55,831 nucleotides of DNA from Nonomuraea turkmeniaca (GTDB lineage Bacteria; Actinomycetota; Actinomycetes; Streptosporangiales; Streptosporangiaceae), in assembly GCF_005889735.1 (NCBI RefSeq), contig NZ_VCKY01000042.1, positions 1 through 55,831 of the forward strand, read 5' to 3'. Shown here one piece after another: positions 25,726-34,296 of the stretch. The translations under genes and the position numbers were made by a program. Each line of letters begins with the position of its first letter. Positions within the stretch are counted from its first letter, which is position 1. Under the pieces are notes generated by a model. The model was not told the DNA's origin. It worked only from the letters and a program-made list of their open reading frames with translations, and did no database searches.

Positions 25726-27569
25726 AACACCCCGCCCCTGGTCAGCCAGCCGATCACACGCTGGGCGGCGTCCGTGCGGTGGGCGCCCTCGACCAGTTCG
25801 TGCCCCTCCCGAGGGTAGACGACGAGCTCGGTGCTCACACCCGCCGCCGACCAGGCACGATACAGCTGCTCCGCCTGGCCGGGCGGGGTGGTCCGGTCCT
25901 CCTCGCCGTGCAGGATCAGCGTGGGTGTGGCGGCGCCGGCCGCGTGGTAAACGGGCGAGCGGGCGGCCAGGTGCTCACGGCCCTGCGGCGTCGTGGGGTC
26001 GGCCCCGCCGTGGTAGAGGGGGTCGAAGCCGCCGGCGAGGTTGCTGGCCGTGCTGAAGCTGAGCCAGTCGCTCACGCCTGACATGACGACGGCGGCGCGG
26101 AAACGGCCGGTACGCGTGGTGGCCCAGGCCGTGAGGTAGCCGCCGTAGCTCAGGCCCATGACGGCCATCCGCTCCGGATCGGCGACTCCGGCCTTCACCA
26201 GGTGGTCCACCCCGGCGAGCAGATCGCCGAGGTCCACCTCGCCGACCCGCCCGATGACGGCGCGCGCGTAGTCCTGACCGCGGCCGCTGCTGCCGCGCGG
26301 GTTGGGCAGCAGGACAGCGGCGCCCGCGTGCGCGAGCGGCACGGCGAGCTGGTTGGATTCGGCTGGGGCGAACGCGCTGGACCACAACCAGGTGGGCCCG
26401 CCGTGCGCGATGACGACCAGCGGCCGTGGCCCCGCCGGCCCCCGCGTGAGCAGGAGGCCGGAGACGACCTGTCCGTCGTCGCCGGTCCAGGACACCTCAG
26501 CCTGGCGGACGGCCAGGCGCGTCAGGCCGGCGTTCTCCGTGGTGATCGGGCGCCAGTCGCCGCCGCCGAGCGGGGCGACGGCGACCTCGGGCGGGCACTC
26601 GGCCGTCTCCCACACGGCGGCGGCCAACGTGCCCGAGCGGTCCACCGACAACGACGGCTGGCCGTCGCGACCGCCCAGGGTGCCCCAGGCGGTCCAGTGG
26701 CTGAGCACCCGGCCGTCGACCGCGCTCAGGACGCCGCCGTGCACACCGGTGCCCGACCAGCCGGTGAACCAGAGGGTCTGGTCGTCCAGCCAGCCGAGGT
26801 CGGTGACGTCGTCCACCTCTCCCAGGTACGCCACCCGGCCCGTGTCGAGGTCGGCGCGCAGGATCCGCCCCGAGACGATCGACAGCCCTTCGACCGCCAC
26901 CGCCGTCCGCCCGCCCGGGGCCAGCCTGGGCCGGTTGAGCTGCCAGGACGTCGTGTGCAGAACCCGCACGTCGCCGGTGCGGGCGTCGATCAGGTCGAGC
27001 CTGGGACGGTAGTAGCCCGCAGGCGTCTCGTCCTCGGAGGTGACCGCGAGCGCACGGCCGTCCCGCCAGTCGGCGTCCCACACGCTCAGGCCCGGCAGCA
27101 CGATCTCGTGCGGCCCGTCACCGTCCGCGCCGAACCAGGCCAGCCGACGCAGCCGCCCGCCAGGCGTCCGGACGAAGGGGTCGCTGGGGTCGTGGACACG
27201 CAGGCCCAGGTGGCTTCCGTCGCGCTCGCTGCCGGGGTCGGCCAGGCGCACCAGTACGGTGCCGTCGTCGCCGGGGATGAGGTCCTCGATCTCCCCGCGC
27301 ACCCGGCCCTGCCAGAGCGGTTCCAGGGTGGTGCCCGACCTGATCTCCACGCGGTCGCCGCCGGAGGCGAGCAGCAGCCGCCCGCCGGGCAGCCACCGCG
27401 TCAGCGTGTGCTGCCGCCCGGGCACGGGCGTGCGGTCGCCGTCGAGGCCGATCAGGTGCGCCACCCCGTCGAGCACGCACGCGACCCGGTCGCCCTCCGG
27501 ATGCAGCGCCACGGACTCCGGATACCGCATCCCCGCCAGTGCCCGATGAACATCGATGGGCGAGGTCAT
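25722..27569 (-). CDS. S9-family peptidase (prolyl oligopeptidase / acylaminoacyl-peptidase type) within the peptide-uptake operon
   Basis: 615 residues. The N-terminal two thirds are a beta-propeller-like region with repeated D..W and G..L blades; the C-terminal third is an alpha/beta hydrolase. The catalytic triad is visible: Ser474 in GLSYGGY, Asp558 in HGEEDRTTPP and His590 in REGHEL, with the oxyanion-type HGGPTWLW before it. There is no signal peptide, so it acts in the cytoplasm, most probably cutting imported peptides. ATG 27569 overlaps the stop of the binding-protein gene; the 928-codon frame that runs further upstream is antisense-like extension and is rejected. Confidence 0.93.
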   Translation of the reverse strand: MTSPIDVHRALAGMRYPESVALHPEGDRVACVLDGVAHLIGLDGDRTPVPGRQHTLTRWLPGGRLLLASGGDRVEIRSGTTLEPLWQGRVRGEIEDLIPGDDGTVLVRLADPGSERDGSHLGLRVHDPSDPFVRTPGGRLRRLAWFGADGDGPHEIVLPGLSVWDADWRDGRALAVTSEDETPAGYYRPRLDLIDARTGDVRVLHTTSWQLNRPRLAPGGRTAVAVEGLSIVSGRILRADLDTGRVAYLGEVDDVTDLGWLDDQTLWFTGWSGTGVHGGVLSAVDGRVLSHWTAWGTLGGRDGQPSLSVDRSGTLAAAVWETAECPPEVAVAPLGGGDWRPITTENAGLTRLAVRQAEVSWTGDDGQVVSGLLLTRGPAGPRPLVVIAHGGPTWLWSSAFAPAESNQLAVPLAHAGAAVLLPNPRGSSGRGQDYARAVIGRVGEVDLGDLLAGVDHLVKAGVADPERMAVMGLSYGGYLTAWATTRTGRFRAAVVMSGVSDWLSFSTASNLAGGFDPLYHGGADPTTPQGREHLAARSPVYHAAGAATPTLILHGEEDRTTPPGQAEQLYRAWSAAGVSTELVVYPREGHELVEGAHRTDAAQRVIGWLTRGGVL

Positions 27570-29188
27570 CAGCGGGCGGCCACCTTCGAAGCCCACGGAC
27601 CGACGAAGAAGTACGGGCCGAATCCGTCGGCGGTGACCGCCTTGCCGAACGCGGTCGCCGCCTCCCCCCACCACAGCGGCTGGTACGGCACGTCGGCGGC
27701 GGCCTTGACGAGCGCCTCGCCGAGCGACTTGCCCCGGACCGCGTCGTCGGTGCCGCCCTTGGCATCGTCGAGCAGTCTCGTCACCTCGGCGTTGTCGTAC
27801 TCGGCGATGTTGGTGCCGTTCGCGCCGGTGGCCGAGCCGTGCAGGAGCTGGTTGACGTACTCGGCCGGGTCGCCGGTGGTGGCGAAGTACCAGCCCAGGT
27901 AGATGCCGGAGGCGTGCTTGCCGAGGTCGGCGATCCACTGCTCCAGCGGCACCTCCTTGACCTCCAGCGTGATGCCGATGCCCTTGAGGTTCTCGGCCAG
28001 GGTGAGGGCGGCCCGGCCGAGCTGCGGGCCGCTGCTGGGGTAGGTCAGCACGTCGCTGAAGCCGCCGGGGGTGGCCGACTGGGCCAGCTCCGCCTTGGCC
28101 TTGGCCAGGTCGAACTCGTACTGCGGGATGGACGCGTACAGGCTGGTGACCTCGGCCTGGTCCAGCACGCCGCCCCACTGGGCGGGGTCGGGGATCGTGG
28201 TGGCGACCGTGCCGTGCCCGCGCAGGACGCTCCTGACGATGCCTTCCCGGTCCACGGCATGGGCGACGGCCTTGCGTACGTGCACGTCGTCCCAGGGCTT
28301 CTTGGCGGTGTTGAAGGCGAGGGTGACCAGGGAACGGTCGGCGGCGGTCTTGAGCTGGACGTCCGGGATCGTCTGCCACTGGTCGAGCTGCTCGGCGGGG
28401 ACGTTCAGCGCGACGTCCACCTGCTCGCCGCGCATCGCCAGCAGGCGCGTGGACTCCTCGGGAATGAAGTCGATCTTGATCTGCCGGAACGGCGCCCGGC
28501 CGCCCCACCAGGTGTCATTACGCTCCAGCGTGACGTGCGAATCCGGGGCGAACTCGGCCACCTTGTACGGCCCGGTGCCCAGCAGCTTGCCTTCGGGCGT
28601 GCCGATCCGCTCGCCGGTGGCCTCGATGAACTTCTCGCTGGTCACCAGCAGCGTGCCGGGCGAGGGGGTCCAGGCGAAGGACGCGTCGGGGCTCTTGAGC
28701 GTGATGGTCACCTCGGCAGGACCGGTGGCCTCGATCGCGTCCACGTTCGCGTAGGCGTACGCGAACGCCGTACTGGAGCCCTTCTTCGCGTGCAGGTTCA
28801 GGCTGGCCACCACGTCCTGGGCGGTCAGCGGCGCGCCGTCGGAGAACGTCACACCGGCGCGCAGCTTGTAGACGTAGGTCCTGGCGTCCTTCCTGGTCCA
28901 CGACTCGGCCAGGGAGGGATGGAGGCTGCCGTCCTGGCCGACCCCGACCAGGGCCTCCTGCACCAGGAGGCCGACGACGTAGTTCATGATCCCCGCCTCC
29001 TTGCCCGCGTCCAGCGAACCGATCGAGGAGGGCAGCGCCACCCGCAGCACGTCGACGCTCCCCTGCTGCCGCCGCGGCGCGGGGGTGGTGGAGCCGCAGG
29101 CGGCCAGCAGCCCCGGCAGGGACGCGAGCCCGCCCGCGAGCGCGGCGGACCGCAGAAGAGAGCGCCGGGAGAGGGGAAGATCGGCCAC
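27569..29188 (-). CDS. Peptide ABC transporter substrate-binding lipoprotein (family 5)
   Basis: 539 residues, GTG start. A twin-arginine-like n-region (SRRSLLRSAALAGG) and lipobox LLAAC near residue 30 predict a lipid-anchored extracytoplasmic protein. The body has the SBP_bac_5 pattern: SWTRKDARTYVYKLRAGVTFSDGAPLTAQDVVASL, GTGPYKVAEF, NDTWWGG. It captures peptides for the DppB/DppC/DppDF system. First gene of the five-gene operon; divergent from the TAXI protein gene with a 160-base promoter region. Confidence 0.93.
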   Translation of the reverse strand: MADLPLSRRSLLRSAALAGGLASLPGLLAACGSTTPAPRRQQGSVDVLRVALPSSIGSLDAGKEAGIMNYVVGLLVQEALVGVGQDGSLHPSLAESWTRKDARTYVYKLRAGVTFSDGAPLTAQDVVASLNLHAKKGSSTAFAYAYANVDAIEATGPAEVTITLKSPDASFAWTPSPGTLLVTSEKFIEATGERIGTPEGKLLGTGPYKVAEFAPDSHVTLERNDTWWGGRAPFRQIKIDFIPEESTRLLAMRGEQVDVALNVPAEQLDQWQTIPDVQLKTAADRSLVTLAFNTAKKPWDDVHVRKAVAHAVDREGIVRSVLRGHGTVATTIPDPAQWGGVLDQAEVTSLYASIPQYEFDLAKAKAELAQSATPGGFSDVLTYPSSGPQLGRAALTLAENLKGIGITLEVKEVPLEQWIADLGKHASGIYLGWYFATTGDPAEYVNQLLHGSATGANGTNIAEYDNAEVTRLLDDAKGGTDDAVRGKSLGEALVKAAADVPYQPLWWGEAATAFGKAVTADGFGPYFFVGPWASKVAAR

Positions 29189-29348
29189 CGGAGGACCCTA
29201 CTTTCGTGCGATCGGTAACCCACCTACCTGCAGTGTCTACCGGGGAAATCCAATTGACCATTGAGAGTATTCGCTGGGTTGGCCGCCGGTCAAACCCACA
29301 CCTTGTGCAGGGAATGGGAGGGCTGTTTCGTGATCTCTGCTCGCTACC

Positions 29349-30332
29349 GTGCCGATCGTGACCGAGGCGGGCAGGGACATCCCGAACGAGCGGCGGCTCA
29401 GCCGTCGGGCGGTGCTCCTGGCCACCGGAGGGTTGCTCGTCGGTTGCTCCCAGCAGCCCGAGATCGACAGAGTCCACCTGCGACTGGCCACCGGGCCGGC
29501 GGGGGCGGTGTACCGGCGCATCGGCGGTTCGCTGGCCGAACACATCTCCGAGCAGGTGCCGGGGGCCACGGTGAGCACCGTGCCGAGCGGGGCGTCCACC
29601 GACAACATCCGGATGCTGCGGGCCGGCGAGGTGCACCTTGGGCTGACGAGCCTGGACGCGCTGATCACGACCGACGGCAGCGCGCCCGAAGGGCTCTCGG
29701 CGATATGCCGGCTCTACGACAGTCACCTGCATCTCGTGGTCATGGCCGGTTCAGCGATCGAGGAGTTCCGGGACCTCGAGGGCAAGCGCATATCCCTCGG
29801 CGCCCGTGACTCGGGCACCGAGTTCACGTCGCTGCGGATTCTCAAGCTCGGCCTGGTGAACACCGATAGCCGGTACCTCAGCCAGGCCGAATCGGCGGCA
29901 GCACTGCGCGCCGGCGCGATCGACGCGATGTTCTCCCTGACCGGCGTCCCGACACCCGCCATCACGGAGCTGGCGCAGCGGCACCCGATCCGGCTGATCC
30001 CGTTGGACGCGCAGGCAGACGCGCTGTTCACGGCGTTCCCAGGTCCCTACACTCCGGCCATGATCCCCACGACCGCCTACGCCGGCGTCCCGGCCACCCG
30101 CACCGTCGCTGTGCCGAACGTGCTTCTCGTCCGCAACGACCTGCCCGACGACCTGGTCTACGCCATCACCGACACGATCTTCACGCACACCGGCACGATC
30201 ACCGCCGCCGGCCGCGACGACGCCGAAGCCGTTCCCGAAGCGTGGCAGATCAACGTGCGTACCGGGATCTCCACCGCATCGACCCCGCTCCATCCGGGCG
30301 CGGCCGCCTGGTTCCGCGACCGCAAGCGCTGA
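29349..30332 (+). CDS. TAXI-family TRAP-type solute-binding lipoprotein
   Basis: 327 residues from GTG 29349 (or GTG 29358). Signal with RRLSRRAVLLATGGLLVGC ending in a lipobox cysteine at about 34. The mature part has the TAXI hallmarks: RLATGPAGAVYRRIGGSLAEHISEQVPG, VPSGASTDNIRMLRAGEVHLGLTSLDA and a ligand pocket motif RISLGARDSGTEFTSLRIL. TAXI proteins bind dicarboxylates or similar acids for a TRAP transporter; no TRAP membrane subunits are encoded here. It converges with a TctE-like sensor kinase, suggesting a sensing or cooperating role for the two-component system. Confidence 0.9.
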   Translation: MPIVTEAGRDIPNERRLSRRAVLLATGGLLVGCSQQPEIDRVHLRLATGPAGAVYRRIGGSLAEHISEQVPGATVSTVPSGASTDNIRMLRAGEVHLGLTSLDALITTDGSAPEGLSAICRLYDSHLHLVVMAGSAIEEFRDLEGKRISLGARDSGTEFTSLRILKLGLVNTDSRYLSQAESAAALRAGAIDAMFSLTGVPTPAITELAQRHPIRLIPLDAQADALFTAFPGPYTPAMIPTTAYAGVPATRTVAVPNVLLVRNDLPDDLVYAITDTIFTHTGTITAAGRDDAEAVPEAWQINVRTGISTASTPLHPGAAAWFRDRKR

Positions 30333-30407
30333 GAGCCCGGCTCCTCAGAACGCACGACGGAGCCGGGGCGAGAGCCCGGCTTCTCAGTCCGGCGACGGAG
30401 CGGGGGC
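30331..30407 (+). repeat. Imperfect 39-bp tandem repeat at the end of the kinase gene
   Basis: Two consecutive units starting gagagcccggc(t/t)...: 30331-30369 and 30370-30407, about 80 percent identical with one base gap. The second unit contains the last codons and stop of the histidine kinase gene (minus strand), so the first looks like a duplicated 3' end. Confidence 0.6.
30336..30367 (+). terminator. Bidirectional terminator between the TAXI and kinase genes
   Basis: Perfect 9-bp stem CCCGGCTCC / GGAGCCGGG with a 14-base loop, placed 4 bases after the TAXI stop and 17 bases before the convergent kinase stop. It lies within the first copy of the 39-bp repeat. Confidence 0.65.
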
Positions 30408-31913
30408 GCCGGAGGACGACGCCGCCCGCGGGACGACCGGCAACGCGACCACCGCGGCGAATCCGTCCCCGGACCCGTCCGGACGCGGCAGGCCCGCCTC
30501 CAGCCGCAGCTCGCCCCCGGCCGCCCCGACGAGGTCGGCGCAGATCGCCAGTCCCAGGCCGGTCCCGGGCACGTTCTGATGCCGCGGCGACCGCCAGAAC
30601 CGCCGTAGCGCCTGGGCCCGCTCGGACGCGTCGATCCCCTGGCCGTCGTCACGCACTGCGATCGTGACCACGTCTCCGGCCGCGGAGGCGTCGCCCTGCC
30701 CGGCGCCCGCACCACCGCCGCGCCCCGCGCCCGCACCATCACCGTGCCCGGCGCCCGCACCACCAGGGACCACTCGGGCGGTCACCTCCACCACCTGCGC
30801 GTCCGACAGCCGTAACGCGTTGCTGATCAGCTCGTCCAGGATGCTGCCGAGCCCGCCCGGCGGCTCCAGCAAGCGCAACCCCGGCGGCACGTCGACCGCC
30901 AGTGTCTGCCCCGCCGTCGCCGTCAACGCCCGCCACCGGTCCACCCGGGTCGCCAGCACCGCGTCGAGATCCACCGGCGACGCCGTCCGTATGCTCTCCA
31001 TCCGCGCACTGGCCTGCAGCGAGTTCAGCATCCGCTGCATCGCCTTCAGCTCGTCGACGGCGACGTCGTACACCTGCCGCCCGTTGCCGGCCGCGCGCAG
31101 ATGCGGTTCCAGGCTCTCCACCGCGAGCCGGAGGCTGGTCAGCGGGTTGCGCAACTGATGCGAGGCGTCGGACACGAACGCCCGCTGCCGCTGCACGGCG
31201 TTCTCGACCGCGTCCATCATGGTGTTGAACGTCTCCGCCAGGCGCCGCAGCTCGACCGGGCCGGCCTCGGCGTCCGCCCGGATGGTGAGGTCGCCCTGCG
31301 AGATCCGCGAGCTCGCCGCGTCCAGCTCCCGCACCGGCCGCAACACCCACGCCGATACCGGCCAGGCGACGGCCACCAGCGCGATCAGCGGCAGCAGCCC
31401 GAGCCCGGCGAGCTGGGCCCATCGCACGAGGATGCGCCCGCGCGTCTTCGACAGGTCGGAAATCGTCACGACGGCGCCGACGACCTCGCTGTCCCGGCCC
31501 ACCGGCTCCGCGACCACGAGGGCGGAGTCGTCCCACGGCGGCCATTCCCCGGACGGTTCGGGCCTCGCCCCGGCCAGCGCCGCGGTCACGATCCGGGGCA
31601 AAGCCGGCTCGGCCCGCGCCGCCTCCTGGTACGCACCGGCTGGTCCGAGCAGCACCGTGCCCGACCTGTCGATCACCGCGACCGGGATGCCGTACAGCTC
31701 GTGGTAGCGCGCCAGCTCCTGCTGGAGCGCCTCGGTCCGCCCGGTGGACAGCGCGGTCTCGGCCAGCGACGCGAACCGGCCGACGTCGTTGAGCCGGTCG
31801 ACGTACGTCTCCTGCATCTCCCGCTCGGCCACGGAGACGCTGAGCGGCACCCCCAGCGCCGCGACGAGCAACACCGCGAGGGGCACCAGGACGACGAGCA
31901 GGCGACGGTGCAC
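30384..31913 (-). CDS. Sensor histidine kinase (TctE-like)
   Basis: 509 residues from GTG 31913. N-terminal membrane helix (about 7-28), an extracytoplasmic sensor region with a beta-hairpin-type core (GIPVAVIDRSGTVLL), a second helix (165-190), HAMP (190-240), a HisKA dimerisation domain with phospho-acceptor His252 in SDASHQLRNPLT, then the ATP-binding domain: N-box with Asn365 (ELISNALRLS), G1 box DDGQGID (422-428) and G2 TGLGLAIC. Between N-box and G1 a 24-residue GAGAG-type repeat is inserted (385-408). Partner: the response regulator 6 bases downstream of its start in the same operon. TctE kinases sense tricarboxylates and control TctCBA, which is encoded on the other side of the regulator. 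Confidence 0.93.
   Translation of the reverse strand: MHRRLLVVLVPLAVLLVAALGVPLSVSVAEREMQETYVDRLNDVGRFASLAETALSTGRTEALQQELARYHELYGIPVAVIDRSGTVLLGPAGAYQEAARAEPALPRIVTAALAGARPEPSGEWPPWDDSALVVAEPVGRDSEVVGAVVTISDLSKTRGRILVRWAQLAGLGLLPLIALVAVAWPVSAWVLRPVRELDAASSRISQGDLTIRADAEAGPVELRRLAETFNTMMDAVENAVQRQRAFVSDASHQLRNPLTSLRLAVESLEPHLRAAGNGRQVYDVAVDELKAMQRMLNSLQASARMESIRTASPVDLDAVLATRVDRWRALTATAGQTLAVDVPPGLRLLEPPGGLGSILDELISNALRLSDAQVVEVTARVVPGGAGAGHGDGAGAGRGGGAGAGQGDASAAGDVVTIAVRDDGQGIDASERAQALRRFWRSPRHQNVPGTGLGLAICADLVGAAGGELRLEAGLPRPDGSGDGFAAVVALPVVPRAASSSGAPAPSPD
30690..30761 (-). repeat. Three tandem 24-bp repeats inside the kinase gene
   Basis: Three units of 24 bases (30738-30761, 30714-30737, 30690-30713 on the minus strand) encode GAGAGHGD, GAGAGRGG and GAGAGQGD. 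The length multiple of three keeps the frame, so copy number can change without breaking the kinase. The repeats sit between the N-box and the G1 box of the ATP-binding domain. Confidence 0.85.
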
Positions 31914-31919
31914 GGCGCG

Positions 31920-32603
31920 TCAGCCGATCAGCTCCGGCCGGTCGGCCAGGAGCCGATAGCCGACCCCGTGGATCGTGCGGATGACCACGGCCGGCCCGAG
32001 CTTGTGCCGTAACGCCGCGATGTGAGTGTCCAGGGTGCGACTCGAGGACTCCCAGGTCGCGCCCCAGATCTGGTCCAGGATGACGTCGCGGCTGACCACG
32101 TTCGGAGCCCGCCGGGCCAGCAGCAGGAGCAGCTCGAACTCCTTGCGGGTCAAGGTCACGGGCGTGCCGTCGACGGTGACCTCGCGGGTGCCGACGCCGA
32201 TCCGCATCGGGCCGAGGACGAGCGGCTCGTCCTCGTGGCTCAGGGCGCGGGCCACCCGGGTGCGCCGCAGGACGGCGTCGATCCGGGCCAGCAACTCCGG
32301 GATGCCGAACGGCTTCACGATGTAGTCGTCGGCGCCGGCGCGCAAGCCACGGACCCGCTCGTGCTCCTCTGATCGTGCTGTCACGGCGATGACGGCGGTC
32401 TCCGGGCGGTCACGCAGCTTGCGGATCACGTCGAGCCCATCGCCGTCGGGCAGACCCAGGTCGACGAGGACCACATCGGATGGGGCGGCACGTACGGCCT
32501 CCGCGGCGGTGGCGATCCGGTGGACCTCGAACCCCGCCTGAGCCAGGACGGTCACCAGACCCCGCGCCACGCGGTCGTCATCTTCGATGATGGTGATCCG
32601 CAT
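31920..32603 (-). CDS. OmpR-family response regulator (TctD-like)
   Basis: 227 residues. Receiver domain with the acidic pair Glu7/Asp8, phospho-acceptor Asp48 in VLVDLGLPDGDG, Thr and Lys of the active site (VIAVTARS; VKPFG), then a winged-helix C-terminal domain (TLTRKEFELLLLLARRAPNVVSRDVILDQIWGATWESSSRTLDTHIAALRHKLG). The start overlaps the stop spacing of the kinase operon; the gene is first, the kinase second. It presumably binds the direct repeats at 32648-32696 between it and tctC. Confidence 0.94.
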   Translation of the reverse strand: MRITIIEDDDRVARGLVTVLAQAGFEVHRIATAAEAVRAAPSDVVLVDLGLPDGDGLDVIRKLRDRPETAVIAVTARSEEHERVRGLRAGADDYIVKPFGIPELLARIDAVLRRTRVARALSHEDEPLVLGPMRIGVGTREVTVDGTPVTLTRKEFELLLLLARRAPNVVSRDVILDQIWGATWESSSRTLDTHIAALRHKLGPAVVIRTIHGVGYRLLADRPELIG

Positions 32604-32647
32604 ACCGGATTGTACGGCCCGGGTCGATAATCGTGTTAGCCCTTCAG

Positions 32648-32696
32648 TTCTTGGGATTTCTCTGACATCCGGCGCATTCTTGGGATTCCTCTGACA
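32648..32696 (+). promoter_or_regulatory. Direct repeats in the tctD-tctC intergenic region, candidate TctD sites
   Basis: TTCTTGGGATTTCTCTGACA (32648-32667) and TTCTTGGGATTCCTCTGACA (32677-32696) differ at one base and are 29 bases apart (start to start). OmpR-family regulators bind tandem direct half-sites. The repeats lie 45-93 bases upstream of the regulator start and 80-128 upstream of tctC, suitable for control of both. Function inferred. Confidence 0.65.
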
Positions 32697-32775
32697 CTAC
32701 GCGCGTCCCTGCCCGCCGAGACTGAGGCCGCGCACTCACCGACGAATGCGAATGCGCTGACGAGGAGGCCGCGAT

Positions 32776-33813
32776 ATGAGAACGACCAGCAGGTACCGGG
32801 CCGCCGCGCGGATGATCGCCGCGATCGGCGTCGTTTCGCTCGTCGCCGCCTGCTCCGGCAGCGGAGGCGCGCCCGGCGGAGGCGCCACTGGCGGAGCCGC
32901 GACCGGAGGCTACCCGGATCAGAACATCACGTTCGTCGTGCCGTTCAGCGCGGGCGGCCCGACGGACACCGTCACCCGCATGATCGCCGAGCCGATGGCC
33001 GCCAAGCTCGGCGGCAAGATCGTCGTCCAGAACGTCGAGGGCGCGGGCGGCACGGTCGGCGCCGGCGAGGTCGCGCGGGCCGAACCCGACGGCTACACCG
33101 TGCTCATGCACCACATCGGCATGTCGACGGCGCCCGCGCTGTACCAGAACCTGGGCTACAAGCCGCTCGAGAGCTTCGAGATGGTCGGGCTCGTCACCGA
33201 GGTGCCGATGACGATCGTCGCCCGCAAGGACTTCGAGCCCGCGACGCTCCAGGACCTCGTGACCTACGTGAAGGCGAACGCCAACAAGGTCACGCTGGCC
33301 AACGCCGGCATCGGCGCCGCGTCCCACCTGTGCGGCCTGCTGTTCCAGACCGCCGCCGGCGTCAAGCTCCAGGAGGTCCCGTACGAGGGCACCGGCCCCG
33401 CGCTGACCGACCTCGTCGGCGGCCAGGTGGACTTCATGTGCGACCAGACGACCAACACCAGCGGCCAGATCTCCGCGGGCGAGGTGAAGGCGTACGCGGT
33501 CACCACGCCGGAGCGGGTGAAGAGCCTGCCCGACCTGCCCACCACGACCGAGGCCGGGCTGCCCAAGCTCCAGGTCAGCGTGTGGCACGGCCTCTATGTC
33601 CCGAAGGGCACGCCGCAGGAGGTCGTTCAGAAGCTGACCGAGGCGCTGAAGGTGGCACTGGCCGACCAGAAGGTCATCGACCAGATGGCCAAGCTCGGCA
33701 CCGCGCCGGTCCCGGCCGAGGACGCGACCCCGCAGGCGCACCGGGCCAAGCTCGAAGAGCAGCTCGGCACCTGGGCCAAGGTCATCGCCGACGCCGGCGT
33801 CAAGGCCTCCTGA
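32776..33813 (+). CDS. tctC: Tripartite tricarboxylate transporter, substrate-binding lipoprotein
   Basis: 345 residues. Lipobox VSLVAAC at about residue 28, followed by a glycine-rich linker, then the Bug/TctC fold: NITFVVPFSAGGPTDTVTRMIAEPMAAKL, DLVTYVKANANKVTLANAGIGAASHL and VPYEGTGPALTDLVGGQVDFMCD. It binds a carboxylic acid outside the cell for the TctA/TctB membrane subunits. GAGGAGG lies before ATG 32776. First gene of tctCBA. Confidence 0.93.
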   Translation: MRTTSRYRAAARMIAAIGVVSLVAACSGSGGAPGGGATGGAATGGYPDQNITFVVPFSAGGPTDTVTRMIAEPMAAKLGGKIVVQNVEGAGGTVGAGEVARAEPDGYTVLMHHIGMSTAPALYQNLGYKPLESFEMVGLVTEVPMTIVARKDFEPATLQDLVTYVKANANKVTLANAGIGAASHLCGLLFQTAAGVKLQEVPYEGTGPALTDLVGGQVDFMCDQTTNTSGQISAGEVKAYAVTTPERVKSLPDLPTTTEAGLPKLQVSVWHGLYVPKGTPQEVVQKLTEALKVALADQKVIDQMAKLGTAPVPAEDATPQAHRAKLEEQLGTWAKVIADAGVKAS

Positions 33814-33814
33814 G

Positions 33815-34276
33815 GTGGAGCGCCGCCGGTCCTTCCCTGACGTACTCGCCGGGGGGATCTTCATCCTGATCGGTGGCGCATTCGTGGTGGGGTCGCTCGG
33901 CTACGAGCTGGGCACCCCGCTGCGGATGGGCCCCGGCGCCTTCCCGCTGCTGGTCGGCGCGATCGCGGCAGCCCTGGGCCTGGCGATCGTCATCAAGGGA
34001 CTCATCGCCGGCGAGGTGATCTCGTTCGGGCCGATCCCCTGGCGTGCGGTCGCCGTCATCGTGCTCGCGGTCCTGTTCTTCGGATTCACCGTCCGGGGCC
34101 TCGGATTCGTCCCGACAGCGGCGGTGACCGCCCTGCTCACCACGCTGGCCAGCACGCGCGTACGGCCGCTCACGGCCGTGGCCGTGGCCGCCGGGCTGAC
34201 CCTGGCCAGCACGCTCATCTTCGTCGTCGGACTTCAGCTGCGGATCCCGCTATGGGGCCCGTGGCTGGGGTTCTGA
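33815..34276 (+). CDS. tctB: Tripartite tricarboxylate transporter small membrane subunit
   Basis: 153 residues from GTG 33815, one base after the tctC stop, with four hydrophobic segments (about 13-31, 45-60, 76-94, 110-145). TctB proteins are poorly conserved; the assignment comes from size, topology (PGAFPLLVGAIAAALGLAIV is a family-typical piece) and place between tctC and tctA. Confidence 0.9.
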   Translation: MERRRSFPDVLAGGIFILIGGAFVVGSLGYELGTPLRMGPGAFPLLVGAIAAALGLAIVIKGLIAGEVISFGPIPWRAVAVIVLAVLFFGFTVRGLGFVPTAAVTALLTTLASTRVRPLTAVAVAAGLTLASTLIFVVGLQLRIPLWGPWLGF

Positions 34277-34296
34277 TGCGGCATCCGGATTGAGGC

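Noticed and set aside
25722..28508. 928-codon minus-strand frame including the S9 peptidase
   Set aside because: The upstream 313 codons overlap the binding protein in another frame; the real start is ATG 27569 with stop-start overlap.
26202..29218. Long plus-strand frames (566 and 559 codons) opposite the S9 peptidase and binding protein
   Set aside because: Complementary-strand shadows of genes with clear catalytic residues and lipoprotein signal; no motif of their own.
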